Notes: generated by a model not told the origin, from the letters alone. 39,374 bases of DNA from Deltaproteobacteria bacterium (GCA_015489365.1 WFZW01000232.1:1-39374); one strand, 5' to 3'. Counted from the stretch's first letter, positions 7,776 through 15,842 are shown. Numbers and translations: made by a program.

Positions 7776-8399
7776 GCTAAATTCAAGTTTACAGAAACGG
7801 CAAATAAATTGGCTATACATTCAAGGCTCTATCTATTTAGACACGGGCTCACAGAGGCAAATAGGGAAGGACGTTTCGTCGGACACACCCGGGCACCGCT
7901 TTCCAGAGAAGGAATAGATTATGCCAGGAAGATCGCCCAGCAACTAACAGAATTTCCGGTCTCAGCCGTGTATTCAAGTCCTGTTTACAGGGCATTGGAG
8001 ACTGCCACGATAGTGGCTGAGACACTCAAGCTCCCGGTAAAGAAGATCAAGGGCCTTGAGGATATAAACATCCCCGAGTGGGACGGAAAACGAAAGGATG
8101 AACTCCTTGATGATCCCTCAACAGGTTATGCAATCTGGAAAAGGGCCCCCGACACCTTCATTGCCCCGGGTGCTGAGACCCTTGGACAACTGCAAAAAAG
8201 GGGCATAGAGACGGTGGAGCGGATTCTTGTCGATCATCCTGGCCAAACAACGGTTGCAGTGACCCATACCGTTCTGTTAAAATGTATTATACTCCATTAT
8301 TCAAAAAGGCCGCTTTCTGATTATAGATCTATCCAGATAGCGCATACTTCTCCCCTTGTCTTGGTATGCCATGATGACAATATTTATATTGATTCCTGA
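7698..8399 (+). CDS. histidine phosphatase (phosphoglycerate mutase-like) family protein
   Basis: A branch-1 histidine phosphatase, which forms a phospho-histidine during phosphate transfer or hydrolysis. The core starts at LYLFRHGLTEAN (catalytic RHG) and includes VYSSPVYRALETA, an acidic EDINIPEWDG segment and the second His in VAVTHTVLL. Substrate unknown; alpha-ribazole phosphatase, phosphoglycerate mutase-like or sugar phosphatase are all possible. The start is uncertain. GTG 7698 gives 233 aa, but its first ~25 codons come from a decayed family-A repeat. TTG 7809 (codon 38) would start just before the domain, though neither has a good Shine-Dalgarno. Follows fbp on the same strand. Confidence 0.82.
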   Translation: MRAVTPYRFPEHEDTARFLKIHRLTVAKFKFTETANKLAIHSRLYLFRHGLTEANREGRFVGHTRAPLSREGIDYARKIAQQLTEFPVSAVYSSPVYRALETATIVAETLKLPVKKIKGLEDINIPEWDGKRKDELLDDPSTGYAIWKRAPDTFIAPGAETLGQLQKRGIETVERILVDHPGQTTVAVTHTVLLKCIILHYSKRPLSDYRSIQIAHTSPLVLVCHDDNIYIDS

Positions 8400-8550
8400 A
8401 AAACAGGAACTTGACCAGTGCCAATCCTTGTCATCCCAGGCAAATTGACCTGATCATGACATTTAATAATAGCCGCCATCGAGCCTGATCATCCTGTAGC
8501 AAATGTTATAAGAAAGTTCTAAGAGGCTACATTTAGGGCCTTGGCGGAAA
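8400..8550. other. gene-free stretch after the histidine phosphatase gene
   Basis: No reading frame with a ribosome binding site and no RNA gene was seen. It leads into a repeat-filled gap before htpX. Confidence 0.4.
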
Positions 8551-8636
8551 TTATTGTGAAGAGGCAGCCTACTACCCATGGGCTGCATCTTTCACACCCT
8601 GGAGTGCGATATCAACGAAGATGATATGGCCTAAGA
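8551..8636 (-). repeat. family A repeat, diverged copy with a rebuilt hairpin
   Basis: Aligns in reverse with family A (TTATTGTGAAGAGG... CCCATGGGCTGCATCTTTCA ... GGCCTAAGATCT). The distal stem is GCAGCC (8564-8569) with GGCTGC (8581-8586), a perfect 6-bp pairing. It differs from the usual ATACAG/CTGTAT at positions on both arms. Confidence 0.6.
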
Positions 8637-8667
8637 TCTCTGGCCTAATCAAATGGATATCAGCCCA

Positions 8668-8790
8668 AACCTTCTGCGGTCCGCATCCCTTGGAGCCGCG
8701 CCCCCAAGGTATGAAAACACATCCGAAATAAGGTCTGTATCTTCATGCCCTGGGGTGCAACCCAGGGAATACGGGCTGCATGAAGGCTTG
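8668..8790 (+). repeat. family A head-to-head composite (forward copy joined to a reversed partial copy)
   Basis: 8668-8742 follows the forward family-A order (AAACCTTCTGCGGTCCG, CCTTGGAGCCGCGCCCCC, ATGAAAACAC, TCTGTATCTTCA). It then runs directly into the reversed 5' half (CTTCATGCCCTGGGGTGC ... ATACGGGCTGCATGAAGG). The whole is an imperfect ~120-bp inverted repeat about 95 nt upstream of htpX. Confidence 0.6.
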
Positions 8791-8884
8791 GGACCAGGGG
8801 ATCATGAAAACCGGGATGAAAGGGATTGGAATGCAGATCTAACTAAAATGGACATTTATTATCTATATACGAGGAGAATCATTA

Positions 8885-9742
8885 ATGTCGAACATCCTTA
8901 AAACCTTTATCTTCCTTGCTGCGCTAACCGGGCTATTCATGGTAGTTGGCCAGGCCATTGGAGGACAGCGGGGTATGGTCCTCGCCTTCGTATTGGCCGG
9001 CGGGATGAATTTTTTTGCCTATTGGTATAGTGACAAGATGGCACTGGCCATGAGTGGGGCCAAGGAGGTCTCTGAGGCCCAGGCGCCGGAGCTTCACAGT
9101 GTGGTCTCAAATCTTGCCATGAAGGCAGGTCTTCCCAAGCCCAGGGTCTTCATCATACCCAAACAAACACCGAATGCCTTTGCTACAGGCAGAAATCCCG
9201 AGCATGCCGCAGTAGCAGTGACCGACGGCCTCTTGAAGCTGCTCAATCGCGACGAACTGGAAGGTGTACTCGCCCATGAGATGTCACACATAAAAAATCG
9301 TGATATCTTAATAAGTTCCATTGCCGCTGTCATAGCCGGCGCCATAGGTTACCTGGCCAACATGGCCCAATGGGCGCTCATTTTCGGTGGATTTGGTTCA
9401 AGGGACGATGACGATAACGGAGCAGGACTGATAGGTTCCCTTGCCGTCATGATCATCGCCCCGATAGCAGCTGCCCTTATCCAGATGGCCATATCCCGGA
9501 GCAGGGAATACCTGGCCGATGCCACCGGGGCCAAGCTCTGCCATTGCCCCATGTCACTGGCAAGTGCGCTCAAAAAGCTGGAGGATTGGAATCACCGGCT
9601 TCCCATGGATGTAAATCCATCCACTGCCCAGATGTATATTGTTAATCCCCTAACTGCCTCTACCATGGCACGTCTGTTCAGTACACACCCGCCCACGCAG
9701 GAACGTATCAAAAGGCTGCTTGCGATGGCAGGAAGGGTGTAA
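8885..9742 (+). CDS. htpX: HtpX membrane zinc metalloprotease
   Basis: M48-family inner-membrane protease that degrades misfolded membrane proteins. The 285-aa product has two N-terminal membrane segments ([20 protein letters not shown], in pieces [11 protein letters not shown] / TGLFMVVGQ, and [17 protein letters not shown]), the zinc motif HEMSH within [13 protein letters not shown], the third zinc ligand in [11 protein letters not shown], and further hydrophobic segments between them. ATG 8885 has GAGGAG about 8 nt upstream. The stop is 9 nt before the EamA gene, and that gene is 3 nt from the radical SAM gene, so htpX probably leads a three-gene operon. Confidence 0.95.
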   Translation: MSNILKTFIFLAALTGLFMVVGQAIGGQRGMVLAFVLAGGMNFFAYWYSDKMALAMSGAKEVSEAQAPELHSVVSNLAMKAGLPKPRVFIIPKQTPNAFATGRNPEHAAVAVTDGLLKLLNRDELEGVLAHEMSHIKNRDILISSIAAVIAGAIGYLANMAQWALIFGGFGSRDDDDNGAGLIGSLAVMIIAPIAAALIQMAISRSREYLADATGAKLCHCPMSLASALKKLEDWNHRLPMDVNPSTAQMYIVNPLTASTMARLFSTHPPTQERIKRLLAMAGRV

Positions 9743-9751
9743 GACAGGACT

Positions 9752-10657
9752 TTGGAGCCCGGCTGGTTCCCAATTGCCCTGGTGACGGCACTGGCCACGG
9801 CTACTGGCGACATGGTCTTGAAGGCGCGGTTCTCACGCCTGTCTGCTGCCGGCATGGCCGTCGTGCGGTCCGTGGCACCCGTGCCGTTTCTTTTACCATA
9901 CCTGCTGTTTCGACCTTGGCCAGCAACCGATCATATCTTCTGGCAAACACTTGCCATCCTGCTTCCCTTCGAGGTCCTTGCCCTTATCCTATACATGGAA
10001 GCACTCAGGTCCTCCCCGCTTTCCCTGAGCGTACCCTTCCTTGCCTTTACCCCTGTCTTCATTATACTGACAGGGTGGACAATCCTTGGAGAGAAAGTCA
10101 CCACCACGGGGCTTCTGGGGATCCTGCTTACGGTAACAGGTGCCTATTGCCTGCATCTCAAGGCAGGCAGAAAACAATGGTCTGCACCCTTCAAGGCCAT
10201 CATTAGGGAAAGGGGCTCTAGACTTATGTTGGCAGTGGCTGCGATCTACAGTCTGACGTCTGTCCTGGGTAAAAGGGCCATACTCCACTCCGAGCCGTTC
10301 TTTTTCGCATGTTTCTATTTCTGCTTGCTCGGGCTGGTGGTTCCTACTTCGGTATTTATGGCACGCCATATCGGTCTTGGCTCACCAAGGAGGCTTGCTG
10401 CCACCGGAATTCCGGATCCCCGAAGCCAGCCCCTTTCCTGGACAGCAGTGGGACTTGCCCAGGCCGTTATGGTCCTGTCACATATGTGGGCAATACACCT
10501 GGTAAACGCCGCGTACATGATAGCAGTAAAAAGAACCAGTCTCCTATTTAGTGTAGTCTATGGCAAGATTATCTTTAACGAAATCGATTTCAAGGAACGT
10601 ATCAGCGGAGCCGCTTTAATGGTCATTGGCGTTGCAATAATAGTATTGGCGAGCTAG
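9752..10657 (+). CDS. EamA/DMT-family membrane transporter
   Basis: A 301-aa integral membrane protein with about ten predicted segments in two halves, the normal EamA layout (WFPIALVTALATATGDMVLK..., ILLPFEVLALILYMEAL, SVPFLAFTPVFIILTGW, FYFCLLGLVVPTSVF, ISGAALMVIGVAIIVLAS). EamA proteins export or import small metabolites; the substrate here is unknown. The start is TTG 9752, just after AGACAGGA. It sits between htpX (9-nt gap) and the radical SAM gene (3-nt gap). If the radical SAM enzyme makes a small product, this is the obvious exporter; that is inference. Confidence 0.85.
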   Translation: MEPGWFPIALVTALATATGDMVLKARFSRLSAAGMAVVRSVAPVPFLLPYLLFRPWPATDHIFWQTLAILLPFEVLALILYMEALRSSPLSLSVPFLAFTPVFIILTGWTILGEKVTTTGLLGILLTVTGAYCLHLKAGRKQWSAPFKAIIRERGSRLMLAVAAIYSLTSVLGKRAILHSEPFFFACFYFCLLGLVVPTSVFMARHIGLGSPRRLAATGIPDPRSQPLSWTAVGLAQAVMVLSHMWAIHLVNAAYMIAVKRTSLLFSVVYGKIIFNEIDFKERISGAALMVIGVAIIVLAS

Positions 10658-10660
10658 CCC

Positions 10661-12493
10661 ATGGACATCTTGCTGATAGCACCGCCATGGCCTCTCTTTA
10701 ATAGGCCCTCCATCCAACTGGCAACCCTAAAGGCCTTTATCAGCCAGAAGAGCCCGGACACGAGGATACGGATACTACATCCATACCTATTCCTGGCCGA
10801 GGCCATAGGTTTTTCCACCTATCATGCCATCAGTCAATCAAGTTGGGCGGCAGAATCCGTTGCCGCAGGTCTTCTATTCCCTGAAAACCTAGCGGCGTGC
10901 AACAAGATCTTCAAGAATTCGCTCAAAAAAAAGAGGGGAATGGACGACAACAAGCTAGATCCTCCCTCGCCTGATCCTATCCGTCGGATAATGGCTGACG
11001 TCCTGGGATCCGTCGTGCAGGATAGCCTCTTTGATGACTGCAAGCTAGTAGGCATAACTACCTGTCTCAACCAACTCTCATCCGGGCTCTACCTGGCCTC
11101 GTTGATCAAGGACAAGAAACCGGAGGTTAAGGTGGTGATGGGAGGCACGAGCTGCACCGGCCCGCTTGCCTGGGACATCCTTTCTTGTTTCAAGCAGGTG
11201 GATTACATAATAAGTGGAGAGGGTGAACTCCCCCTGTTGGGCCTGTGGAAGTTCTTGACCGGCAAGCTGGAAAGATTGCCCCCGGGGGTAATTCATCGCA
11301 TGACTCATGGTTCCACCAACAATCACCGCCTGAAGAGACCCATCCAGGTAAAGGACCTGGATGAACTTCCACTTCCGGACTTTCACGACTATTTCAGAGA
11401 ATTGGCCTCTATTGCACCGCAGCACAGGTTTTCCCCACTCCTGCCCATAGAGGCATCGAGGGGATGCTGGTGGGGAAGGTGTAACTTCTGTAACCTCAAC
11501 CTCCAATGGTCAGGCTACAGGGCCAAGTCCCCTGAACGGATATCCTGGGAAGTGGATCAACTTGCCAGGGAATTTGGGGTAATTGACTTTGCGTTCATGG
11601 ACAACGTTCTCCCAAGGAAGGAGGCGACAAGGATCTTCACTAAGCTATCGGGCCATGGCAGGGATTATACCCTGTTTGCAGAACTAAGGGCATGCCATAG
11701 CAGGAAGGAACTGGCCCTGATGGCCAAGGGCGGCCTAAAGGACCTGCAAGTAGGCATCGAGGCACTTAGCGACTCCCTCCTAAGACGCATGAACAAAGGG
11801 GCCTCGGTTATGGACAATGTGGCAATCATCAGACATGCATGTGAATCAGGCATTGAACTTGCGGGAAACTTGATCATCCATTTTCCAGGCAGCACGGGAA
11901 AGGAGGTGGCTGAGACGCTGGCAGTCCTGGATTTTCTTTGGCCTTTTCCACCGCTAAAGACCGTTTCATACTGGCTTGGTCTTGGCAGCCCGGTTCAGAT
12001 CCATCCAAAGAAATTCGGTATAAGGGCTATAAAGTCCCATCCATTTTTTTTCGAAATGTTTTACAATGCCAAGTGTAACGAGCCGCCTTCCATTGTACTG
12101 ACCTACAGGGGTGACAAACAGGTCCAGAGAAGACTTTGGCGTCCTGTAGAGAAAAAGGTGGCCCTCTGGCAAACAGAAGGTAGACGCCTGAGAAAACAAC
12201 ACGGCAGCCTGCTTACCTTCCGTGATGGAAAACAGTTTATGCGGATAAGGCAGGTCTTGCCTAATGGCAAGGTCCTCACCCATACATTAAGGGGGCTTTC
12301 AAGGCAGCTATATCTGGCCTGCCTGGAAGGAATCTACCTGGATGATCTTTACCGGATGGCAAAGGATCTGCCAGAGGAACGAATCGAATCCTTCATAGCG
12401 GGGCTTGTAGAAAAAAAATTGCTTTTCCAGCATGGTAAAAGGATCATAGGGCTGGCCGTTAGAGAAAGGGGGCGGTCCGCCGGCTCGATATAA
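10661..12493 (+). CDS. B12-binding-type radical SAM protein resembling RiPP-maturation C-methyltransferases
   Basis: A 610-aa protein in three parts. Residues ~1-200 look like a cobalamin-binding Rossmann domain (LVGITTCLNQLSSGLYLASL, VVMGGTSCTG, DYIISGEGE) without the DxHxxG motif. A radical SAM core follows, with cluster cysteines C269, C274, C277 in SRGCWWGRCNFCNL, then RAKSPERI. The C-terminal ~80 residues look like a winged-helix recognition domain (LRGLSRQLYLACLEGIYLDD ... FIAGLVEKKLLF). The GCWW...C.FC motif, RAKSPER and the TTCLNQ/GGTSC pair resemble RiPP-maturation radical SAM protein 1. The Cys spacing is Cx4Cx2C rather than Cx3Cx2C. No precursor peptide was found nearby, so substrate and reaction are unknown. 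Last gene of the htpX-EamA operon. Confidence 0.82.
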   Translation: MDILLIAPPWPLFNRPSIQLATLKAFISQKSPDTRIRILHPYLFLAEAIGFSTYHAISQSSWAAESVAAGLLFPENLAACNKIFKNSLKKKRGMDDNKLDPPSPDPIRRIMADVLGSVVQDSLFDDCKLVGITTCLNQLSSGLYLASLIKDKKPEVKVVMGGTSCTGPLAWDILSCFKQVDYIISGEGELPLLGLWKFLTGKLERLPPGVIHRMTHGSTNNHRLKRPIQVKDLDELPLPDFHDYFRELASIAPQHRFSPLLPIEASRGCWWGRCNFCNLNLQWSGYRAKSPERISWEVDQLAREFGVIDFAFMDNVLPRKEATRIFTKLSGHGRDYTLFAELRACHSRKELALMAKGGLKDLQVGIEALSDSLLRRMNKGASVMDNVAIIRHACESGIELAGNLIIHFPGSTGKEVAETLAVLDFLWPFPPLKTVSYWLGLGSPVQIHPKKFGIRAIKSHPFFFEMFYNAKCNEPPSIVLTYRGDKQVQRRLWRPVEKKVALWQTEGRRLRKQHGSLLTFRDGKQFMRIRQVLPNGKVLTHTLRGLSRQLYLACLEGIYLDDLYRMAKDLPEERIESFIAGLVEKKLLFQHGKRIIGLAVRERGRSAGSI

Positions 12494-12512
12494 CCGATCA
12501 TAGATTTGATCC

Positions 12513-12595
12513 TAAACTTCCATGCGGCCCGTACCTTGGTGCCGCCCCCCAATACATGAAGATACAGCCCATAGACTCTGTATTTTTATGGTAAA
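12513..12595 (+). repeat. family A repeat, full copy
   Basis: Near-consensus: TAAACTTCCATGCGG, ACCTTGGTGCCGC, CAATACATGAAG, ATACAG - loop - CTGTAT, then TTTTTATGGTAAA. It begins 19 nt after the radical SAM stop codon, in the forward orientation, so it would be transcribed as the 3' end of that operon. Confidence 0.93.
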
Positions 12596-12634
12596 TTAGG
12601 AGAAGGCCTGGGGCATACACATACCGCATGGAAA

Positions 12635-12722
12635 TTACCTTAAGAATACAAGGACAATATGGACTGTATCTTAATGCCCTGTGGTTGCAGCATAGAAGAT
12701 ATGGGCCACATGAAAGTTTGAG
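12635..12722 (-). repeat. family A repeat, decayed copy
   Basis: Reverse orientation, facing the copy at 12513: TTACCTTAAGAATACAAGG ... GGACTGTATCTTAATG ... GGGCCACATGAAAGTTTGAG. The ATACA/TGTAT stem is kept although much else has changed. It lies 26 nt upstream of the 285-aa gene. A short GCATGGAAA remnant at 12627-12635 may belong to a further fragment. Confidence 0.7.
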
Positions 12723-12748
12723 TTCAACAATTAAGGATAATTTAATCC

Positions 12749-13606
12749 ATGGCTACATCAAACAAGGGTAGTTGGATAGAGGAGAGGCGGGACCTTTTCA
12801 TAAAAAATATCGTAAGGGACTTTGTAAGATCCCATAGGTTCTTTTGTGACCTTGAGGCAAGATACAAGGAAGAAGGTATTAGTTACAAAGGCCTGGATGA
12901 ATGGATCGGCACAGAAACCGACAAGGGATCGCTTTGGGAGTTGAAGGATCTGGCACACGATCTATGGAAGCACGTCAATCCACGGAGGCAACCCAGACAT
13001 TTCCTGATGGATTGGATGTTGGGAACAATCTTTCACGAGGCCATGAAATTAAAGGAAAACGTATACATGGTTCATCGTTACCAGCCTACATACCGTATGG
13101 CCCAAATTCCCTCGGAGGTTGAAGATGGGGAGGCCGATAAGTGTGATGGCTTTTTCCAGGATACGGTAAACGAGATATCCAAGGGCATGAAGCGACTACG
13201 GTGCCTATTTAACAAGGCCAACAATCATCTCAAACACATCGTCCATGAGGAGAAGGACAACGCCATATTGATAAGATATATCCTGGAAGAAAAATGGCAT
13301 GCCGGTGACAACTGGTCAGGGGATACAGGGCTTGGGATGCTGTTACATTCGACCTTTCAGGGCCAGCTTGACAGGGCCTATTGTCTTGCAGGTGAGAGCT
13401 ACCTGGAGGGAAGCTGGTACACAGAGGCCAGGATGGCCTTTGATGAGGCACTTCGCATAAATCCATATTGCATGGAGGCCCGTTCTGGATTGAGGATACT
13501 TGAAAAACGGCTCAAGGAATTAGCACTAATGCTTGAGCGGGAATACGCGGTCCAGACCAGCAATCTATGTGGCAACCGGGGGGCAATGGGTCACCATATC
13601 AAATAG
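12749..13606 (+). CDS. unrecognised 285-aa soluble protein with a C-terminal TPR-like region
   Basis: I do not recognise the family. There is no signal peptide or membrane segment. The sequence is rich in Trp, His and charged residues, and mostly helical by appearance. Residues ~215-260 (YCLAGESYLEGSWYTEARMAFDEALRINPYCMEARSGL, in pieces YCLAGESYLEGSW / YTEARMAFDEALRINP / YCMEARSGL) look like one or two TPR helices, followed by a coiled-coil-like RILEKRLKELALMLEREY. Conserved-looking polar patches are FLMDWMLGTIFHEAMKL and EEKWHAGDNWSGD. It stands alone, with repeat copies on both sides. AAGGAT about 11 nt upstream is a weak ribosome binding site. Confidence 0.65.
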   Translation: MATSNKGSWIEERRDLFIKNIVRDFVRSHRFFCDLEARYKEEGISYKGLDEWIGTETDKGSLWELKDLAHDLWKHVNPRRQPRHFLMDWMLGTIFHEAMKLKENVYMVHRYQPTYRMAQIPSEVEDGEADKCDGFFQDTVNEISKGMKRLRCLFNKANNHLKHIVHEEKDNAILIRYILEEKWHAGDNWSGDTGLGMLLHSTFQGQLDRAYCLAGESYLEGSWYTEARMAFDEALRINPYCMEARSGLRILEKRLKELALMLEREYAVQTSNLCGNRGAMGHHIK

Positions 13607-13630
13607 GAATCCCTTTATCCCCTTTTTATC

Positions 13631-13713
13631 TAAACTTCCATGCGGCCCGTACCTTGGTGCCGCACCCCAATACATGAAGATACAGCCCATAGACTCTGTA
13701 TTTTCACGGTAAA
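13631..13713 (+). repeat. family A repeat, consensus copy
   Basis: The best single example of family A. In order: TAAACTTCCATGCGGCCCGT; ACCTTGGTGCCGCACCCC; AATACATGAAG; ATACAG, 10-nt loop, CTGTAT; TTTTCACGGTAAA. GCGGC (from TGCGGCC) can pair with GCCGC, giving a first hairpin; ATACAG/CTGTAT is the second. It starts 25 nt after the 285-aa gene. Confidence 0.95.
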
Positions 13714-13797
13714 ATGTATTTTTTGATTAGCCATGGATACATAGGGACATACGTGGACAAAGGGTAACATTAAAATACGGGCCGTATGAAAGCTTAG
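13714..13797 (-). repeat. family B repeat fused to a family A end
   Basis: Continues without a break from the family-A copy. TGATTAGCCATGGATACATA then GGGACATACGTGGACAAAGGG, split GGGACATACG / TGGACAAAGGG, is the reversed B core. CCATG (13731-13735) pairs with CGTGG (13752-13756) by one wobble. The last ~28 bases (AATACGGGCCGTATGAAAGC and TTAGG) are the reversed 5' end of family A, as in family-B copy 1. So B elements carry an A-like end. Confidence 0.75.
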
Positions 13798-13804
13798 GTT
13801 CAAT

Positions 13805-14470
13805 TCAAGAAAGGACCGCATGGGAGGATATTATGGCCCTGGCTAGATCTTTCAACTTTATGCGCTGCCGGCGGCTCTCCTTTTGCATCATACGCATAGC
13901 ATCATCTTCGTCCACTTTTAGGTGTTTCATCAAGATCCCCTTGGCCTTTTCTATCAATTTTCTTGCCTCGAGTTCCTCCGACAGATTCTCCACCATGCCC
14001 TCGAGCGTGGTTATGGTCTGGGAGGCTGAATGTGCCATCTCTATGGCAGGCACCAAATCATCTACGTGAACAGGCTTTACCAGGTAACCGAGCACCCCAC
14101 AACTTTTTGCCTTTCTTACAAGCTGTTGATCAGCATAGGCCGTTACGAGAATTATGGGAATAGAATTATTGCCAAGTCCACCATTGATGGTCCTGGCAGC
14201 CTCTATCCCGTCCATCCGGGGCATCTTTATGTCCATGAGGATCATCCCTGGATTAAGTTCACTGGTCAATTCCACCGCCTCGACCCCATCATGGGCAATA
14301 CCTATGACCTCATAGCCCGCATCCTCCAGGATGAGCTTGAAACCCTTTGCCACGGCAATATCGTCTTCGGCCAATAGAATCCTAAGCGGGGCAGATGCGG
14401 CACGCCATGAGTGCTGCCTTTTTACCTTTTTGTTGGGGACAACGGTTCTTCCGTTCATTTCAGATTGCAT
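13805..14470 (-). CDS. response regulator with C-terminal ANTAR RNA-binding domain
   Basis: AmiR/NasT-type regulator: a receiver domain controls an ANTAR domain that binds paired hairpins in nascent mRNA and prevents termination. The 221-aa product has a receiver at ~30-150 (ILLAEDDIAVAKG, phospho-acceptor Asp in MILMDIKMPRMDG, ILVTAYAD, VLGYLVKPV), a short coiled linker, and ANTAR at ~168-217 (EARKLIEKAKGILMKHLKVD, DAMRMMQKESRRQRIKLKD). No cognate kinase lies next to it. ATG 14470 has no clear Shine-Dalgarno; ATG at codon 5 is an alternative. The tRNA-Gln gene is just upstream. Family members often control nitrogen metabolism, but nothing here fixes the target. Confidence 0.9.
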   Translation of the reverse strand: MQSEMNGRTVVPNKKVKRQHSWRAASAPLRILLAEDDIAVAKGFKLILEDAGYEVIGIAHDGVEAVELTSELNPGMILMDIKMPRMDGIEAARTINGGLGNNSIPIILVTAYADQQLVRKAKSCGVLGYLVKPVHVDDLVPAIEMAHSASQTITTLEGMVENLSEELEARKLIEKAKGILMKHLKVDEDDAMRMMQKESRRQRIKLKDLARAIISSHAVLS

Positions 14471-14519
14471 TTGCTATAGATGATTTGAGATGCGACCAAG
14501 AGGAAAGAAGAGGATATAT

Positions 14520-14593
14520 TGGCTGGGGGACTAGGATTCGAACCTAGACTAGCAGATCCAGAGTCTGCGGTCCTGCCATTAGACGATCCCCCA
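14520..14593 (-). tRNA. tRNA-Gln (anticodon CUG)
   Basis: The minus strand folds as a full cloverleaf. The acceptor stem TGGGGGA/TCCCCCA has the U1-A72 pair typical of tRNA-Gln, followed by discriminator G and encoded CCA. The D-arm contains TCTAATGGCAGGA. The anticodon stem is GCAGA/TCTGC with loop CTCTGGA, giving anticodon CTG. The T-arm is CTAGGTTCGAATCCTAG. It reads codon CAG. Between this gene and the Memo-family gene (14594-14712) nothing else was seen. Confidence 0.97.
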
Positions 14594-14712
14594 GCAAGAC
14601 TTCAATTATCCTGGGCTTATATAAAAGATAGTCCTGGTAGATGTCAAGCGCATATTGCCCAACGCCCTTATACCTTTCCTCCTCCAAGGCCGTACGCCCC
14701 TGTGGTCTTTAT

Positions 14713-15516
14713 CTACTGTATGATAAAACTTGCGTATCCGACTACCCTCTGGTAATCACCAGACACATCACCGGACGTGGCATATTTTATGAGCCTGGCC
14801 ACTGAAGGCCCCAGGGCTCTTGCAGCCACCATGGTAACCGTAGTAGGGATCACGCCACACATAGATATCCCGTTCCTCCTCACTGTATCGAACAGACCAC
14901 GGGCATCCATCTCCAGCACCCTGTCTATGGCAAGCCGGTCCTTGGCCTCTGCCTGGGCCTGAGGTTCATAGTGTGTCATGTCGGTACTTGCCACCATGAG
15001 AACAGGGGCATCATAACGGCTGATCGCCTGGGCCACCTTCATGCCTATCTCTTCACACGCCTCAAAGGGTATCGAGGACAGACAGATCGGGACAATCTTG
15101 AGATTCGGCTGTTTGTATTGCAAAAACGGCACCTGCACCTCAAGGGAATGTTCATAAAGGTGGGCCTGTATATCGTTTTCGAGATACCGCGAATTGTCCA
15201 CCAAGTCCAAGGCCAATTCCTCTGCTATTGGTACGATACCAAGGGGCATGTCCCACTTCCCCGTTGCCATGACCGCGGCAGGGGCCCCAAAGCCTGTATG
15301 GTTGGGCCCTATAACTATGACCGTTTCAGGCACCCTCACCTTCGCATATGCCGCACCAGCCACGTGACCAGAATACATGTAACCGGCATGGGGTGCTATA
15401 ACCGCCTTGGCAGTCATCTCTTGCACCTCTTTCCCCATCAAGGTTGCCAGTTGTCGACGAAGCCTTGTAGGGTCACCCTCGTAAAATTGATTTGCTACTG
15501 CGGGTTGACGCACCAT
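14713..15516 (-). CDS. Memo-family protein (AmmeMemoRadiSam system protein B)
   Basis: The 267-aa product matches the MEMO1-like family throughout: RQPAVANQFYEGDPTRLRRQ at the N-terminus, VIAPHAGYMYSGHVAGAAYA, VIVIGPNHTGFG, LEVQVPFLQYKQPNLKIVPI (Glu-His region EHSLEVQ), and VASTDMTHYEP. Family members have an extradiol-dioxygenase-like fold with conserved histidines that can bind metal. In bacteria they co-occur with an AMMECR1 protein and a radical SAM enzyme, neither of which is adjacent here. ATG 15516 starts at the usual position relative to the family. It is divergent from the biotin-ligase-like gene, with a family-A repeat between them. Confidence 0.92.
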   Translation of the reverse strand: MVRQPAVANQFYEGDPTRLRRQLATLMGKEVQEMTAKAVIAPHAGYMYSGHVAGAAYAKVRVPETVIVIGPNHTGFGAPAAVMATGKWDMPLGIVPIAEELALDLVDNSRYLENDIQAHLYEHSLEVQVPFLQYKQPNLKIVPICLSSIPFEACEEIGMKVAQAISRYDAPVLMVASTDMTHYEPQAQAEAKDRLAIDRVLEMDARGLFDTVRRNGISMCGVIPTTVTMVAARALGPSVARLIKYATSGDVSGDYQRVVGYASFIIQ

Positions 15517-15629
15517 GGTTTATTATAGATTCCCCTCACAATTTGAACAATGTATATAGGATCATCGCAAGGCCCTACGCTTACTGGATTCTTAGGCCTT
15601 GCACCACCTTCAGCCTGTTAACTATATGA

Positions 15630-15713
15630 TAAACTTCCATGCAGCCCGTACCTTGGTGCCGCACCCCCAATACATGAAGATACAGCCCTTAAACCCTGTA
15701 TTTTCACGGTAAA
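15630..15713 (+). repeat. family A repeat, full copy
   Basis: TAAACTTCCATGCAGCCCGT, ACCTTGGTGCCGCACCCCC, ATACAG - CCCTTAAACC - CTGTAT, TTTTCACGGTAAA. The loop differs from other copies while the stem does not. It lies midway in the divergent gap between the Memo-family and biotin-ligase-like genes. The CACATAGGGACAG directly after it may be a family-B remnant. The rest of the gap (15517-15842) shows nothing else. Confidence 0.93.
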
Positions 15714-15842
15714 TCACATAGGGACAGATAATAAGAACCTATCACCTGCCACAGGCCTTGGCCAGTTGATCGATTAGAAAATAACCGCCTACACATTGAA
15801 TATGGATATGGAAAGAAATCATGTCAAGGAAATGGAATCGAT

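Noticed and set aside
8653-8901. 82-codon frame as a RiPP precursor for the radical SAM operon
   Set aside because: Its codons are mostly family-A repeat sequence and it overlaps the htpX start; no leader/core pattern.
13631-13713. Family A hairpins as ANTAR target (paired hexaloops)
   Set aside because: An ANTAR regulator is encoded next door, but the loops here are 8-12 nt and lack the A1/G4 hexaloop pattern, and the copies occur at unrelated genes on both strands.
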